Assembly: GCF_000720765.1 (NCBI RefSeq)
Contig: NZ_JODC01000007.1
Location: 744,001 to 808,000, forward strand
Source: Streptomyces sp. NRRL S-646
GTDB lineage: Bacteria; Actinomycetota; Actinomycetes; Streptomycetales; Streptomycetaceae
Direction: 5' to 3'
DNA: 64,000 nucleotides
A program made the position numbers and the translations under genes. Below are positions 1 through 9,908 of this stretch, one piece after another. Each line of letters opens with the position of its first letter. Positions within the stretch are counted from its first letter, which is position 1. Below the pieces are notes generated by a model. It ran no database searches, was not told the DNA's origin, and worked only from the letters and a program-made list of their open reading frames with translations.

Positions 1-936
1 CAGGGTGGGCAGGGCCCCGTCGCGAAGGGCGGGTCCGATCAGCAGACGGGCCGCGAGCCGGGCGGCGCCCGCCGCGACGGCGCCGAGCAGGACGAGTACG
101 AGCACTCCGGCCTGCAGGACGGACAGGTCCTGGGCGAGGGCGGCCTGGAGGGTCGCCCGGCCGAGCCCGGGGATGTCGTAGATCTGCTCCACGGCGACGG
201 AGCCGCCGGTCAGCCCGACCACGAACAGCCCGGCGTTGGGCAGCAGTCCGGGCAGGCAGCGGCGTACGGCCTGGCGGGCGATGCTCCGGCGGGGCAGTCC
301 GCGGGCGGCGGCGGCCGCCGCCGTCCAGGGTTCGGCGAAGGCGCCGGGCAGCAGGTCGTCGAGGAGCCGCCCGAGCACGGCCCCGGCGGGCAGACCGAGC
401 GCGAGCGCGGGCAGCACTGTCCAGCGGGGCCCGTACCAGCCGAGTGCGGGCAGCCGGCCGAGCTGCACGCCGACGACGGTGGCGAGCACCGAGGCGATGA
501 GGAATTCGGGCAGCACGGCGAGCACGGCGGAGCCGGAGCCGCCTCGGCGCTCCCGCCGGCACAGGGTCCGGGCGCAGACCAGACCCGCCGTCACGACCGC
601 GACCACGAGCGCCACAGCCATCAGCAGCAGGGAGACACCGAGGGCCTGGAGCACGGCGGGCGTGACCTCGGCCCCGGAGATCCACGACCGCCCCGCGTCC
701 CCGCGCCACAGCCCGCCGAACCACTGCCCGAGCAACCTCAACGGGCCATCGTCCAGGCCGAGTTGGGTCCGGATGTCGGCCAGCACCTCAGGGCTGGGGT
801 TTCGTTCGGCCGAGCGCGCCCTGAGCACGGTGAGCGCCGGGTCGGTGCGCGAGAGCCAGGGCAGCAGGCCGACGCAGCACACGAGGGCGACGGCGAGTCC
901 GGCGCGCCACAGGACCGCAGTGGCTTGGTGCCGCAT
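1..936 (-). CDS. ABC importer permease, OppB/DppB-type (3' end outside window)
   Basis: Inner-membrane permease of a peptide/opine/nickel-type ABC importer. Reading the minus strand from ATG at 936 gives an N-terminal membrane segment, a periplasmic stretch (about residues 30-90) and then hydrophobic helices. The segment around 'RGLPRRSIARQAVRRCLPGLLPN' with 'VEQIYDIPGLGRATLQAA' is the DppB/OppB inner-membrane signature, including the cytoplasmic EAA-like loop that contacts the ATPase. The frame runs open off the left edge, so the length is unknown. Large homologues can be DppB-DppC fusions. It starts 3 nt after the stop of the substrate-binding protein gene, so the two are one operon with the GNAT gene upstream. 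The transported ligand is not readable; a Zur-like box upstream hints at a zinc-related compound. Confidence 0.85.
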   Translation of the reverse strand, partial: MRHQATAVLWRAGLAVALVCCVGLLPWLSRTDPALTVLRARSAERNPSPEVLADIRTQLGLDDGPLRLLGQWFGGLWRGDAGRSWISGAEVTPAVLQALGVSLLLMAVALVVAVVTAGLVCARTLCRRERRGGSGSAVLAVLPEFLIASVLATVVGVQLGRLPALGWYGPRWTVLPALALGLPAGAVLGRLLDDLLPGAFAEPWTAAAAAARGLPRRSIARQAVRRCLPGLLPNAGLFVVGLTGGSVAVEQIYDIPGLGRATLQAALAQDLSVLQAGVLVLVLLGAVAAGAARLAARLLIGPALRDGALPTL

Positions 937-939
937 GTG

Positions 940-2439
940 TCAGCGCCGGGTGCCGGTGCCGACGAGGGTGCGCTCGTACGGATCGAGAAGCGCACCGCGG
1001 ACCGAGCCGGCGACGCCGGTGATGACGCGCTGGTGGACGAGCGGCACGACGGCGTCGGTGCCGAGGATGTCCGCCTCGGCCGCCATGACCGCGTCCTGCC
1101 GCTGCGCGGTGTCGGTGGCCCGCTCGGCCTTCGCCACCGCCCGGTCGACGCCCTCGTCGCACAGCAACGCCAGGTTGTAGCCGCCGGCGCAGGTGAAGTC
1201 GCTCGCGAGGACGGCGACGGGATCACCGGTGTCGACGAGGGTGTTGCGGGCGAGTACGAACGCGTCGAACTTTCCGTCCAGCGCGTCGCTCTCCAGCCGT
1301 GAGTATTCACGCACCTCCAGTTCGACCTGGAACCCCGCCTTCTCCAGTTGCTGCTTCAACACCTGTGCGACTTCCGGGAGTTCGGGCCGGTTGTCGTACG
1401 TGGCGAGGGTGAGCTTCGTGCCATGGGGGGCCGCGGCCTTCGCGCGCCCGGCCGGCGGCCTGCGCCTGCCCTCGGCCCAGGTGACGGCGGGCCCGTAGAT
1501 ACCGGCTCCGGCATCGGCGTGCCCCTCGTGGACGCCGTCGGCGAGGGCGGAGGTGTCGACGGCCCGACGGGCGGCGGCGCGCAGCCTCGGCTCCTTGAAG
1601 GGACCGAACCCGGTGTTGAGGAGCAGGCTGGTGGTACGGGTCGTGGCCGTCTCCTTGCGGGTGGCCCTGGCGAGAGTGGCGGCCTGCGCGACGGGGATCG
1701 CCTCGGCGAGGTCGACCTGCCCGGTGCGCAGGGCGGCCGTGCGGGCGGTGCCGTCGGCGATGAACTTCACGTCGATGCCGGAGGACCGGGCCAGTCCGCC
1801 CCAATGGTCGGCGAAGCGGTCGAGGGTGGCGGAGGTGGTGCCGGTGACCTTGGTGAGCTCGAAGGGGCCGGTGGCGGTGCCGATCGGGTCGACGCGACCT
1901 GTGGCGCCGTAGGCCTTCGGAGCGAAGATCGCGAGGCTCGGGCTGGACAGGCGCAACGGCAGTACGGGGTCGGGGCTGCCGGTGGTGATCCGTACGCCCG
2001 TGCTGCCTTCGGCCGCTGCCGTGAGACGGACGCCGGAGAGAGCGGCGGGGGCGGGTTTCGCCTCGGTGGCGTGGGTGAGGGAGGCCGCGACGGCGGACGG
2101 GGTGACGTCCGTGCCGTCCTGGAAGGTGGCCTCGCGGAGGGTGAACAGCCAGGTGCGGTCGTTCTCCCGGCGCCAGGAGGCGGCGAGCGCGGAGGTCGCG
2201 GCGCCGTTGGCGTCCAGGGCGGTGAGGCTTTCGGTGACGCCGAGGCGGCTGAGGGTGGTGGCGTCGTCGCCGTACGGCGAGAGATTCTCGGCGGGCGGGA
2301 AGGCGAGGGCGACCCGCAACCGGCCGCCGGCCGTCGCGTCACCCGCCGCGCTGCCGGAGCCGCCGGAGCCTTCGGGGGCGAAGCAGCCGGTCAGGGCCGG
2401 GGCGAGCAGGAGGGCAAGGAGCAGTCGGAAACGGCGCAC
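940..2439 (-). CDS. Solute-binding lipoprotein of peptide/nickel ABC importer (SBP family 5)
   Basis: Extracellular family-5 solute-binding protein (DppA/OppA/NikA superfamily), 499 aa. The chosen GTG start gives a short basic N-terminus, a hydrophobic segment and a lipobox LTGC, so it is predicted to be a membrane-anchored lipoprotein. The mature part has the family pattern: 'GGRLRVALAFPP..LSPYG', 'SWRRENDRTWLFTLREATFQDGT', and a C-terminal 'RTLVGTG'-type end. The start lies 5 nt after the GNAT stop codon and the stop lies 3 nt before the permease start, so it is cotranscribed with both. A longer in-frame reading upstream exists but overlaps the GNAT gene and has no signal peptide. Binding specificity is unknown. 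Confidence 0.88.
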   Translation of the reverse strand: MRRFRLLLALLLAPALTGCFAPEGSGGSGSAAGDATAGGRLRVALAFPPAENLSPYGDDATTLSRLGVTESLTALDANGAATSALAASWRRENDRTWLFTLREATFQDGTDVTPSAVAASLTHATEAKPAPAALSGVRLTAAAEGSTGVRITTGSPDPVLPLRLSSPSLAIFAPKAYGATGRVDPIGTATGPFELTKVTGTTSATLDRFADHWGGLARSSGIDVKFIADGTARTAALRTGQVDLAEAIPVAQAATLARATRKETATTRTTSLLLNTGFGPFKEPRLRAAARRAVDTSALADGVHEGHADAGAGIYGPAVTWAEGRRRPPAGRAKAAAPHGTKLTLATYDNRPELPEVAQVLKQQLEKAGFQVELEVREYSRLESDALDGKFDAFVLARNTLVDTGDPVAVLASDFTCAGGYNLALLCDEGVDRAVAKAERATDTAQRQDAVMAAEADILGTDAVVPLVHQRVITGVAGSVRGALLDPYERTLVGTGTRR

Positions 2440-2444
2440 GGCGG

Positions 2445-3023
2445 CTATCGCCCCATCGGTATCTCGAAGTGGACGATCCCCTGCCCGCCGCCGGGATCCT
2501 CGCGCTCGTCGTGCACGACCTTGCCGAGCGACCGCCAGAAGGCCTCCGCACCCGGGACCATCGGGTCGGTGTGCAGGTAGACGGCGCGGTATCCGCCGTC
2601 CGCGGCCGCGAACGCGAGCAGTTCGCCGACGAGGCGCCGGGCCAGGCCGCGCCGACGGTGCTCGGGCCGGACGTAGATCCGGCGCAGTTGCGCGGTCTCG
2701 CCGGAGGGAAAGCGCTCGGCGAGGTGGCGCGGGTTCGGCGGGTGGGCGGGACCGCGGGAGTCGAGGGCGGCGGTCGCGACGACATCTCGGTCGGCCGGGT
2801 CGAGCGCCACCAGCAGGGTGTGGCGGGGAGAGGCGAGATAGGCGGCGGCCGGATCGAGGATGTCGCCGTGCCAACGGGGCACGTAGCCGGTGCCGAAGTC
2901 ACGGTGGACGGTGTCGAGCATCACGGCTCGCGCACCGTCGAGGTCGTCCGGGCCTGCCGCCCTAATGCAGTAGTCAAGCACTTGCACATCATATGCATTA
3001 AGCCGGACGTCCTTGATCGCCAC
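2445..3023 (-). CDS. GNAT-family N-acetyltransferase
   Basis: 192-aa GNAT acetyltransferase. The acetyl-CoA-binding core is visible as 'LRRIYVRPEHRRRGLARRLVGELL' (about residues 113-136, R/Q-x-x-G-x-G/A type P-loop), followed by the typical beta5 'YRAVYLHTDPMVPGAEAFWRSLG'. The GTG start at 3023 has GGAGG 8 nt upstream. The first roughly 18 residues are unlike the family and are encoded by unusually AT-rich DNA holding an inverted repeat, so a later GTG (before LDYCIRAAG) could be the true start. It is the first gene of the minus-strand ABC importer operon and is divergent from the ATPase gene across a Zur-like box. The substrate is unknown; modification of an imported metallophore or of a metal-responsive target is only a guess. 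Confidence 0.8.
   Translation of the reverse strand: MAIKDVRLNAYDVQVLDYCIRAAGPDDLDGARAVMLDTVHRDFGTGYVPRWHGDILDPAAAYLASPRHTLLVALDPADRDVVATAALDSRGPAHPPNPRHLAERFPSGETAQLRRIYVRPEHRRRGLARRLVGELLAFAAADGGYRAVYLHTDPMVPGAEAFWRSLGKVVHDEREDPGGGQGIVHFEIPMGR
2963..3000. repeat. Inverted repeat TAATGCA / TGCATTA in AT-rich 5' end of GNAT gene
   Basis: TAATGCA at 2963-2969 is mirrored by TGCATTA at 2994-3000, separated by 24 nt. The region is clearly more AT-rich than its surroundings and lies at the start of the annotated GNAT frame. It could be an operator or promoter if translation really begins further downstream. Confidence 0.4.
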
Positions 3024-3087
3024 CTCATCACCCTCCGGCTCCCGCCGATTTGACAGACCGTCGGAAGCTGCCTAAAACCTAGCCACA

Positions 3088-3102
3088 TGACATTCATTTT
3101 CA
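3088..3102. promoter_or_regulatory. Zur-like zinc operator between divergent GNAT and ATPase genes
   Basis: The 15-mer TGACATTCATTTTCA matches 13 of 15 positions of the actinobacterial Zur box TGAAAATCATTTTCA. The right half ATTTTCA is perfect and the left half has two mismatches. It also sits inside a local palindrome CATTTT-C-AAAATG at 3095-3107. It ends 19 nt before the ATPase ATG and 65 nt before the GNAT GTG, so it could control both directions. Assignment to Zur is inference from the consensus; no footprint data are implied. Confidence 0.6.
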
Positions 3103-3121
3103 AAATGAGGTCGGCCCGGTA

Positions 3122-4078
3122 ATGCGGGTCGCGTTCGTCGGCAAGGGCGGCAGCGGCAAGACCACCCTGTCAGCGCTCTTCACCCGTCATCTGGCCCGCT
3201 CCGGCGCGCCGGTACTCGCCATCGACGGCGACATCAACCAGCACCTGGCCGAGGCACTGGGACACGACGAGGCCCATGTGGACGCACCGCCCCTGGGCGC
3301 CCACCTGCCCGAGATCAAGGACTATCTGCGGGGCGCCAACCCGCACATCGCCTCCCACGAGGCGATGATCAAGACGACCCCGCCCGGCCGCGGGTCCCGC
3401 CTGTTGAGGTTGCTCGGCGACGACGAAGTGCACGCACGGCACGTCCGGCGCGTGGGTGACGTACCGCTGATGGTGACGGGCGAGTTCGACGAGAGCGACC
3501 TCGGGGTGGCCTGCTACCACTCCAAGCTCGGGGGCGTCGAGCTCTATCTCAACCACCTGGTCGACGGCCCCGGCGAGTACGTGGTGGTCGACATGACGGC
3601 GGGCGCGGACGCCTTCGCGTCGGGCCTGTTCACCCGGTTCGACCTCACGTTCCTGGTGGCGGAACCGACCCGCAAGGGCGTCTCCGTCTACCGCCAGTAC
3701 CGCGACCACGCCCGCGAGTTCGGGATCCGTATCGCCGTGATCGGCAACAAGGTGACCGGCGAGGACGACCTGCTGTTCCTGAAGGAGCAGGTGGGCGACG
3801 ACCTCCTGACCCACCTCGTCCACTCCCCCTGGGTACGGGCGGCCGAGCAGGGACGCGCGGAGGGCGGGTTGGACACCCTGGAGCCGCACAACCGCCACGC
3901 CCTGAACATCTTGCGCGAGACCGTCGACGCCCACCCCAAGGACTGGCCCGCCCTCCACCGCCACGCCGTCGAGTTCCACCTGCGCAATGCCCGCGCTTGG
4001 GCGAACGAGGCGACGGGCCTGGACCTGGCCGAACAGGTGGACCCGGGGTTCGTCCCGGGCCCCTCGGCGCTCACCTGA
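3122..4078 (+). CDS. CooC/MinD-like P-loop ATPase
   Basis: 318-aa cytoplasmic ATPase of the deviant-Walker (SIMIBI) class. The N-terminus carries the P-loop GKGGSGKTT (residues 7-15) with the signature lysine, 'LAIDGDINQH' as Walker A', and 'VVVDMTAGADAF' as Walker B. The closest functional analogues are CooC-type metal-insertion ATPases, which load nickel into CO dehydrogenase, but the partner here is not known. ATG at 3122 directly follows the Zur-like box, with almost no leader and no clear Shine-Dalgarno, so a leaderless transcript is possible. A small unknown protein follows after 56 nt in the same direction. The divergent neighbours are a GNAT protein and a peptide/nickel-type importer, which suggests a zinc-limitation or metal-handling role. 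Confidence 0.82.
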   Translation: MRVAFVGKGGSGKTTLSALFTRHLARSGAPVLAIDGDINQHLAEALGHDEAHVDAPPLGAHLPEIKDYLRGANPHIASHEAMIKTTPPGRGSRLLRLLGDDEVHARHVRRVGDVPLMVTGEFDESDLGVACYHSKLGGVELYLNHLVDGPGEYVVVDMTAGADAFASGLFTRFDLTFLVAEPTRKGVSVYRQYRDHAREFGIRIAVIGNKVTGEDDLLFLKEQVGDDLLTHLVHSPWVRAAEQGRAEGGLDTLEPHNRHALNILRETVDAHPKDWPALHRHAVEFHLRNARAWANEATGLDLAEQVDPGFVPGPSALT

Positions 4079-4134
4079 CCCCTCCCTCCACCGTCAAGCA
4101 CATCCACCAACTCCCGGAACGGACGCCCTTTTTC

Positions 4135-4527
4135 ATGTCTCTCGACGTCTCCCCGAAGCTCCTCGCCGAAGCCGAGTCCGGTGACATCCGCGAGGAGGAC
4201 TTCGTGGACACGGTCCGCACGTCCCTCCCGTACGCCTACGACCTGATCGCCTCCCTCGCCACCGAACTCAAGGGCGGCACGGCCGAGTTCACCGACAACC
4301 AGACCCCTCCCCCCTCCGAGCAGGAGCGCGGCCAGCTCCTGCGCGCCCTCGCCAGCGACGCCATCCGCGGCAGCCTGGAACGCCACTTCGGCGTGGAACT
4401 GGCCTTCCAGAACTGCCACCGGGTGGCGGCGTTCCGGCCGGGGGCACGGGACGGCGAGACCTACGGGCGGTTCACGTCGGTGCGGTCGCAGGTGCTGAAC
4501 CAGTCGCCGGAGTTCCGGGACTGCTGA
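4135..4527 (+). CDS. Small conserved protein of unknown function (130 aa)
   Basis: Soluble 130-aa acidic protein without signal peptide or membrane segment, beginning MSLDVSPKLLAEAESG and ending VLNQSPEFRDC. The ATG at 4135 is preferred because the upstream in-frame sequence overlaps the ATPase gene and reads like out-of-frame DNA. The ribosome-binding site is weak. It follows the CooC-like ATPase by 56 nt on the same strand and is probably in the same transcript. I do not recognise a family. The single C-terminal Cys, together with Cys in 'LAFQNCHR', could be metal ligands, but this is speculation. Confidence 0.7.
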   Translation: MSLDVSPKLLAEAESGDIREEDFVDTVRTSLPYAYDLIASLATELKGGTAEFTDNQTPPPSEQERGQLLRALASDAIRGSLERHFGVELAFQNCHRVAAFRPGARDGETYGRFTSVRSQVLNQSPEFRDC

Positions 4528-4569
4528 CGCGCGCCGCACCCTGCCGGCCGGCCGGTCCGCGGGCCCCGG

Positions 4570-6213
4570 TCAGAGGATCTCTTCCTCCTCGGGGACGACG
4601 ACCTGGTCGATCATGGCCTGGATCTTCTCGGCCGGCAGGGCGACCGCCATGGCCCAGTAGTAGATGACGAGGCTGAAGACGCCGGTGACGACCATGTCCC
4701 ACCACAGCGGGAACCACGGATGCTTCAGGGGTCCGAAGTCGCTCAGGTAGACGATCAGACCCATGCCTACCAGGTACACCGGCAGCCACTGCGCGGCACG
4801 CAGGTCCAGTTGCGGGGTGATCGGGTTCATCTTGAACACCCTGTTGGCGACCAGGATGACGTAGCCGATGAGGATGGCGACGCCGAGCTTCCAGTCGGTG
4901 GTCCAGCCCGACCAGAGGATCAGCAGGTTGGCGACGACGAACGCCAGCGGCGACATCCAGCTTCCGCCGGGCAAGCGGTACGGGCGATGGGCCTCGGGCA
5001 GACGGTTGCGGAACACGCCGAAGGAGAGCGGCGCCCCTGCGTACATCAGCACGCTCGCGCTGGTGATCAGCCCGACCAGGGAGCGCCAGCTCGGGAAGGG
5101 CAGGAAGCAGATGCAGCCGATCACGAAGGCGGTGATCAGGCCGACCCAGGGGACACCGCGGTTGTTGGTCTTCTCGAACGCGGTCGGCACATAGCCGTTG
5201 CGGCTCAGGCCGTACGAGACCCGGGAGGAGCCGGTGATGTAGATCAGGCCGGTGCCTCCGGGGGAGATCACCGCGTCGAGATAGAGGATCGTGGCCAGCC
5301 AGCCGACGCTGATCAGCGTCGCGACCTGCGCGAACGGCCCGCTCAGGGCGTTGAACGCGGAGTTGGCCCAGGTATGGCCGATCTGGGACGCGGGCAGCGC
5401 CGCGAGGAAGACGACCTGGAGGGCGATGTAGATGATGATGCCGATGATGATCGACCCGATCACCGCGCGCGGGATGTCCCGCTTGGGATTGGCGCTCTCA
5501 CCGGCGAGCTGGTCGGCCTGCTCGAAGCCGAGCAGAGCGAAGATGATGCCGCTGGTCGAGACGGCGGACAGGATGCCCTTCGCCCCGTAGGGGTTGAATC
5601 CGTCGGCCGCCGTGAAGTTCGCGGTGTGGAACTGAACGATGGCGAAGACGAAGATCGTCAGCAGGGGTATGCCGACCTTCCACCAGGTCGCCGCGCTGTT
5701 GGTACGGGCCAGCAGCCGGATGCTGAGGAAGTTGATGGCCGTGATGACCGCCATCAGCCCCACCGCGACGGCGATGCCTGGCCCGGTGAGGACGTGCTCG
5801 CCGCCCTTGATCTTCTCCCAGCCGTGCGCCCAGGAGTAGTGCTGGCCGTAGGTGATCATGGCCAGCACCTCGATGGGTGCCACCGTGGCCGCCTGCAGCC
5901 AGGAGAACCAGCCGAAGGAGGCTCCCGCGGCGCCGCCGTACGCGTAGTGCGGGAAGCGGGCGGTGCCGCCCGAGACCGGGTACATCCCGCCGAGCTCGGC
6001 GTGCACCAGCGCCAGGATCAGGATGGCGAGGCCGCCGATGGCCCAGGAGATGATGGCCGCCGGTCCGGCCGCTGCCAGGGCCCCCTGGGCGCCGAACAGC
6101 CAGCCCGACCCGATGATCGATCCTTCCGAGGCCCAGATGAGGCCCACGAAGCCGATCTCGCGCTTCAGGCCAGGTTTGGTTCCCGCGCCGGGCGCTTTTT
6201 CCGATATGGCCAT
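4570..6213 (-). CDS. APC-superfamily amino-acid permease
   Basis: Integral membrane transporter of 547 aa with about 12-14 hydrophobic helices. The N-terminus 'GFVGLIWASEGSIIGSGWLFG' is the APC helix-1 unwound substrate site, followed by 'GGTARFPHYAYGGAAG' typical of the YveA/aspartate:proton symporter-like branch. The substrate is therefore probably an amino acid taken up with protons, but specificity cannot be read. ATG at 6213 is chosen over the GTG 9 nt upstream because GAGGGGG then sits at good Shine-Dalgarno spacing. It is monocistronic, convergent with the small 130-aa gene, with a Crp-like site just upstream. Confidence 0.88.
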   Translation of the reverse strand: MAISEKAPGAGTKPGLKREIGFVGLIWASEGSIIGSGWLFGAQGALAAAGPAAIISWAIGGLAILILALVHAELGGMYPVSGGTARFPHYAYGGAAGASFGWFSWLQAATVAPIEVLAMITYGQHYSWAHGWEKIKGGEHVLTGPGIAVAVGLMAVITAINFLSIRLLARTNSAATWWKVGIPLLTIFVFAIVQFHTANFTAADGFNPYGAKGILSAVSTSGIIFALLGFEQADQLAGESANPKRDIPRAVIGSIIIGIIIYIALQVVFLAALPASQIGHTWANSAFNALSGPFAQVATLISVGWLATILYLDAVISPGGTGLIYITGSSRVSYGLSRNGYVPTAFEKTNNRGVPWVGLITAFVIGCICFLPFPSWRSLVGLITSASVLMYAGAPLSFGVFRNRLPEAHRPYRLPGGSWMSPLAFVVANLLILWSGWTTDWKLGVAILIGYVILVANRVFKMNPITPQLDLRAAQWLPVYLVGMGLIVYLSDFGPLKHPWFPLWWDMVVTGVFSLVIYYWAMAVALPAEKIQAMIDQVVVPEEEEIL

Positions 6214-6232
6214 GACATACACCCCCTCATAG

Positions 6233-6248
6233 GGTGATCCTCATCACA
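6233..6248. promoter_or_regulatory. Crp/GlxR-like palindrome upstream of amino-acid permease
   Basis: GGTGATCCTCATCACA matches the TGTGA-N6-TCACA pattern at nine of ten fixed positions. It lies 20 nt upstream of the chosen permease ATG (minus strand), next to AT-rich DNA that could be a -10 region. In actinomycetes this pattern is recognised by Crp-type cAMP receptor proteins. The permease link is inference. Confidence 0.4.
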
Positions 6249-6349
6249 TTATCGTGCCACGCCGGTGCATCCCCGACGGCCGCCCATGCGTACACGACTC
6301 GGCAAAATGCCCATGCGCCGGGCGACCGCGACGGTGCCGGACCCGGGCT

Positions 6350-6630
6350 GTCGCGGCCGGGTGCGGTCCCGGGCCAGGTCCAGGTGCGGGTCCAGATCCG
6401 GGTCCGGATCCGAGTCCGGGTGCGGTCCAGGTCCAGGTCCGGCCCCAGGTCCGGGTCCGGGTCCAGGTGCGGTCCGCGTCCGGGTCCAGGTCCGGGTCCA
6501 GGTGCGGTCCGCGTCCGGGTCCAGGTCCGGGTCCAGGAGCGGTCCGCGTCCGGGTCCAGGTCCGGTTCCGGGCAGGGTCCGGGCCGGTTCCGGGCCGGGT
6601 CCGGGCCGGTTCCGGGCCGGGTCCGGCAGA
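6350..6630. repeat. GC-rich minisatellite of (C/G)GGTCC units with 35-bp higher-order repeat
   Basis: The intergenic stretch between the permease start (6213) and the beta-glucosidase stop (6641) holds no gene. From about 6350 it is built from degenerate 6-bp GGTCCG/GGTCCA units. A longer 35-bp unit starting GGTGCGGTCCGCGTCC recurs at 6466, 6501 and 6536 with near identity, and the array ends in GGTTCCGGGCC units to about 6630. All frames are open on both strands, but the encoded proline/arginine or glycine/valine strings are artefacts of composition. It could affect termination of the beta-glucosidase operon or be a length-variable locus. Confidence 0.85.
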
Positions 6631-6640
6631 GGGGCCCGTC

Positions 6641-8005
<1,365 letters not shown>

Positions 8006-8046
8006 GGAAGTCCTTTCGGAATCGGTGGAGTTGGTTTCCCGGCGGT

Positions 8047-8916
8047 TCACTTGACGGCTCCCGCCGTCAGCCCGGCGACGAGATAGCGCTGCAGCAGCAG
8101 GAAGCCGGCCACGACGGGCACGCTGACGACCAGCGAGGCGGCCATGATCTGGTTCCAGTAGACGTCGTTGAGGGTGGAGTAGCCCTGGAGGCCGACGGCG
8201 AGCGTCCGGGTGGTGTCGTTGGTCATGACGGAGGCGAAGAGCACCTCGCCCCAGGCGGTCATGAAGGCGTAGACGGCGACGGCGACGATGCCGGGGATCG
8301 CGGCCGGTACGACGATCCGCAGCAGCGCGCCCAGCGGCCCGCAGCCGTCCACCAGCGCCGCCTCGTCCAGGTCGCGTGGCACCGAGTCGAAGTACCCGAT
8401 CAGCATCCAGATCGAGAAGGGGAGGGAGAAGGTGAGGTACGTGAGGATCAGTCCGCCGCGGGAGCCGAACAGGGCGATGCCGGTGGCGTTGCCGATGTTG
8501 ACGTAGAGGAGGAACAGCGGGAGCAGGAAGAGGATGCCCGGGAACATCTGCGTGGACAGGACGGTGACCGTGAAGACGCGTTTGCCGCGGAAGTCGTAGC
8601 GGCTGACGGCGTAGGCGGCGAACACCGCGATCACCACCGAGCAGACGGTCGCCGAGCCGGCAACGATCAGCGAGTTCACGAAGTAACGCGCCAGCGGGAC
8701 CGTCGACCAGATGTCGATGTACGGGCGGATCGTCAGACCGCTGGGCAGCCAGCGGAACTTGCCCGTGACGTCGGCCAGCGGCTTCAGCGAGCTGGAGACC
8801 ATGACGTACACCGGCACCAGGACGAAGCCGGCGAGCAGGGCGAGGAAGATCCGCCGGGACCAGAGGAACGAACTCGGCGGGGACATGGGCGACTTGACCC
8901 TCTGGGCCTCAGACAT
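8047..8916 (-). CDS. Sugar ABC transporter permease, MalG/CebG type
   Basis: 289-aa inner-membrane permease with six predicted helices and the EAA loop '[21 protein letters not shown]' (about residues 195-215) that docks on a shared MsiK-type ATPase. No ATPase gene is present here, which fits Streptomyces sugar importers that use a common ATPase encoded elsewhere. It overlaps the preceding permease gene by 8 nt. The gene ends 41 nt before the chosen glucosidase start, while a GTG overlapping its stop would give a longer glucosidase. Confidence 0.9.
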   Translation of the reverse strand: MSEAQRVKSPMSPPSSFLWSRRIFLALLAGFVLVPVYVMVSSSLKPLADVTGKFRWLPSGLTIRPYIDIWSTVPLARYFVNSLIVAGSATVCSVVIAVFAAYAVSRYDFRGKRVFTVTVLSTQMFPGILFLLPLFLLYVNIGNATGIALFGSRGGLILTYLTFSLPFSIWMLIGYFDSVPRDLDEAALVDGCGPLGALLRIVVPAAIPGIVAVAVYAFMTAWGEVLFASVMTNDTTRTLAVGLQGYSTLNDVYWNQIMAASLVVSVPVVAGFLLLQRYLVAGLTAGAVK

Positions 8917-9904
8917 CGGCCGCCCTCCGTCCGCGCGAGGTGAGCACCAGATACCCGCCCGTCACGACCAGCAGGAAGAGCAGCAGGAGTACGGACATCG
9001 CCGACCCTGTGCCGAAGTTCCAGGTGACGAACGACGCCTGGTAGATGTGGACCGAGATGAGGTCCGCTGCCTCGGGGGCTGCCTTGCCGAACAGGACGTA
9101 CGGCGTGTTGAAGTCGTTGAAGGTCCAGAGGAAGAGAACCAGGACCAGGACCTGGTTCACGGGGCGCAGGGACGGCAGTGTGATGCGGCGGATCTGCTGC
9201 CACAGCCCGGCACCGTCCAGGGCGGCCGCCTCGTACAGCTCGCGCGGGATGTTCTGCAGGCCGGCCATGACGATCAGGAAGGCGAACGGCCAGCCCTTCC
9301 ACACCGACACGGTGAGCAGCGCGTAGAAGCTGTTGTCGCCGATCAGCCAGAAGGACGGTTTGTCGGTCACGTGCAGTTGGTCGTGCAGGACGTGGTTCAC
9401 CAGGCCGTTGTCGTGCTGGAACATGAACACCCAGGTGATGACGGCCGCGTACACCGGCAGGGCGTACGGCACCAGGAACAGCGCTCGCAGCAGGCCGCGG
9501 CCGCGGAAGGTGTCCTGCATGAATACCGCGGCCGCCGTGCCGATCAGCCAGCACAGGCCGACCGACAGCAGGGTGAAGGCGACGGTGACGAAGAAGGAGT
9601 GCAGCAGTGCCTCGCCGACGGGGGCGTCGAAGTCCACCGACACCTTGTAGTTGCCGAGGCCGGTCCAGGGCGCGGTGCCCCAGTCCCGGATGTAGAACTG
9701 CGTGAGCTCCTTGAAGCTCATCACGATGCCGATGACCATCGGCACGAGGTGGACCAGGAGTTCGAGGATCAGGGCGGGCAGCAGAAGCAGGTAAGGGAGT
9801 CCGATACGGCGGATCCGGCCGGGGCGGCGGTCACGCGGCTCGCGTGCCGCCGCCCCGGGGGAACTCCCGCTCACCGAAGGCTCCTTGAGGGCGGTGGTCG
9901 TCAT
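8909..9904 (-). CDS. Sugar ABC transporter permease, MalF/CebF type
   Basis: 331-aa inner-membrane permease with a proline- and arginine-rich cytoplasmic N-terminus, then about six to seven helices. The EAA motif 'ELYEAAALDGAGLWQQIRRITLP' is present near residue 220. It forms the heterodimeric channel with the MalG-type partner. ATG at 9904 follows the stop of the binding-protein gene by 4 nt, so translation is probably coupled. Confidence 0.9.
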   Translation of the reverse strand: MTTTALKEPSVSGSSPGAAAREPRDRRPGRIRRIGLPYLLLLPALILELLVHLVPMVIGIVMSFKELTQFYIRDWGTAPWTGLGNYKVSVDFDAPVGEALLHSFFVTVAFTLLSVGLCWLIGTAAAVFMQDTFRGRGLLRALFLVPYALPVYAAVITWVFMFQHDNGLVNHVLHDQLHVTDKPSFWLIGDNSFYALLTVSVWKGWPFAFLIVMAGLQNIPRELYEAAALDGAGLWQQIRRITLPSLRPVNQVLVLVLFLWTFNDFNTPYVLFGKAAPEAADLISVHIYQASFVTWNFGTGSAMSVLLLLFLLVVTGGYLVLTSRGRRAADV

Positions 9905-9908
9905 CGGA

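Noticed and set aside
236..3053. Long open frames on the plus strand opposite the ABC permease, binding protein and GNAT genes
   Set aside because: They are antisense shadows caused by high third-position GC; the translations are Arg/Ala/Ser-rich, without domains, while the minus-strand products have clear families.
6466..6570. 35-bp repeats as a CRISPR array
   Set aside because: Units are directly contiguous with no unique spacers and no cas genes are present.
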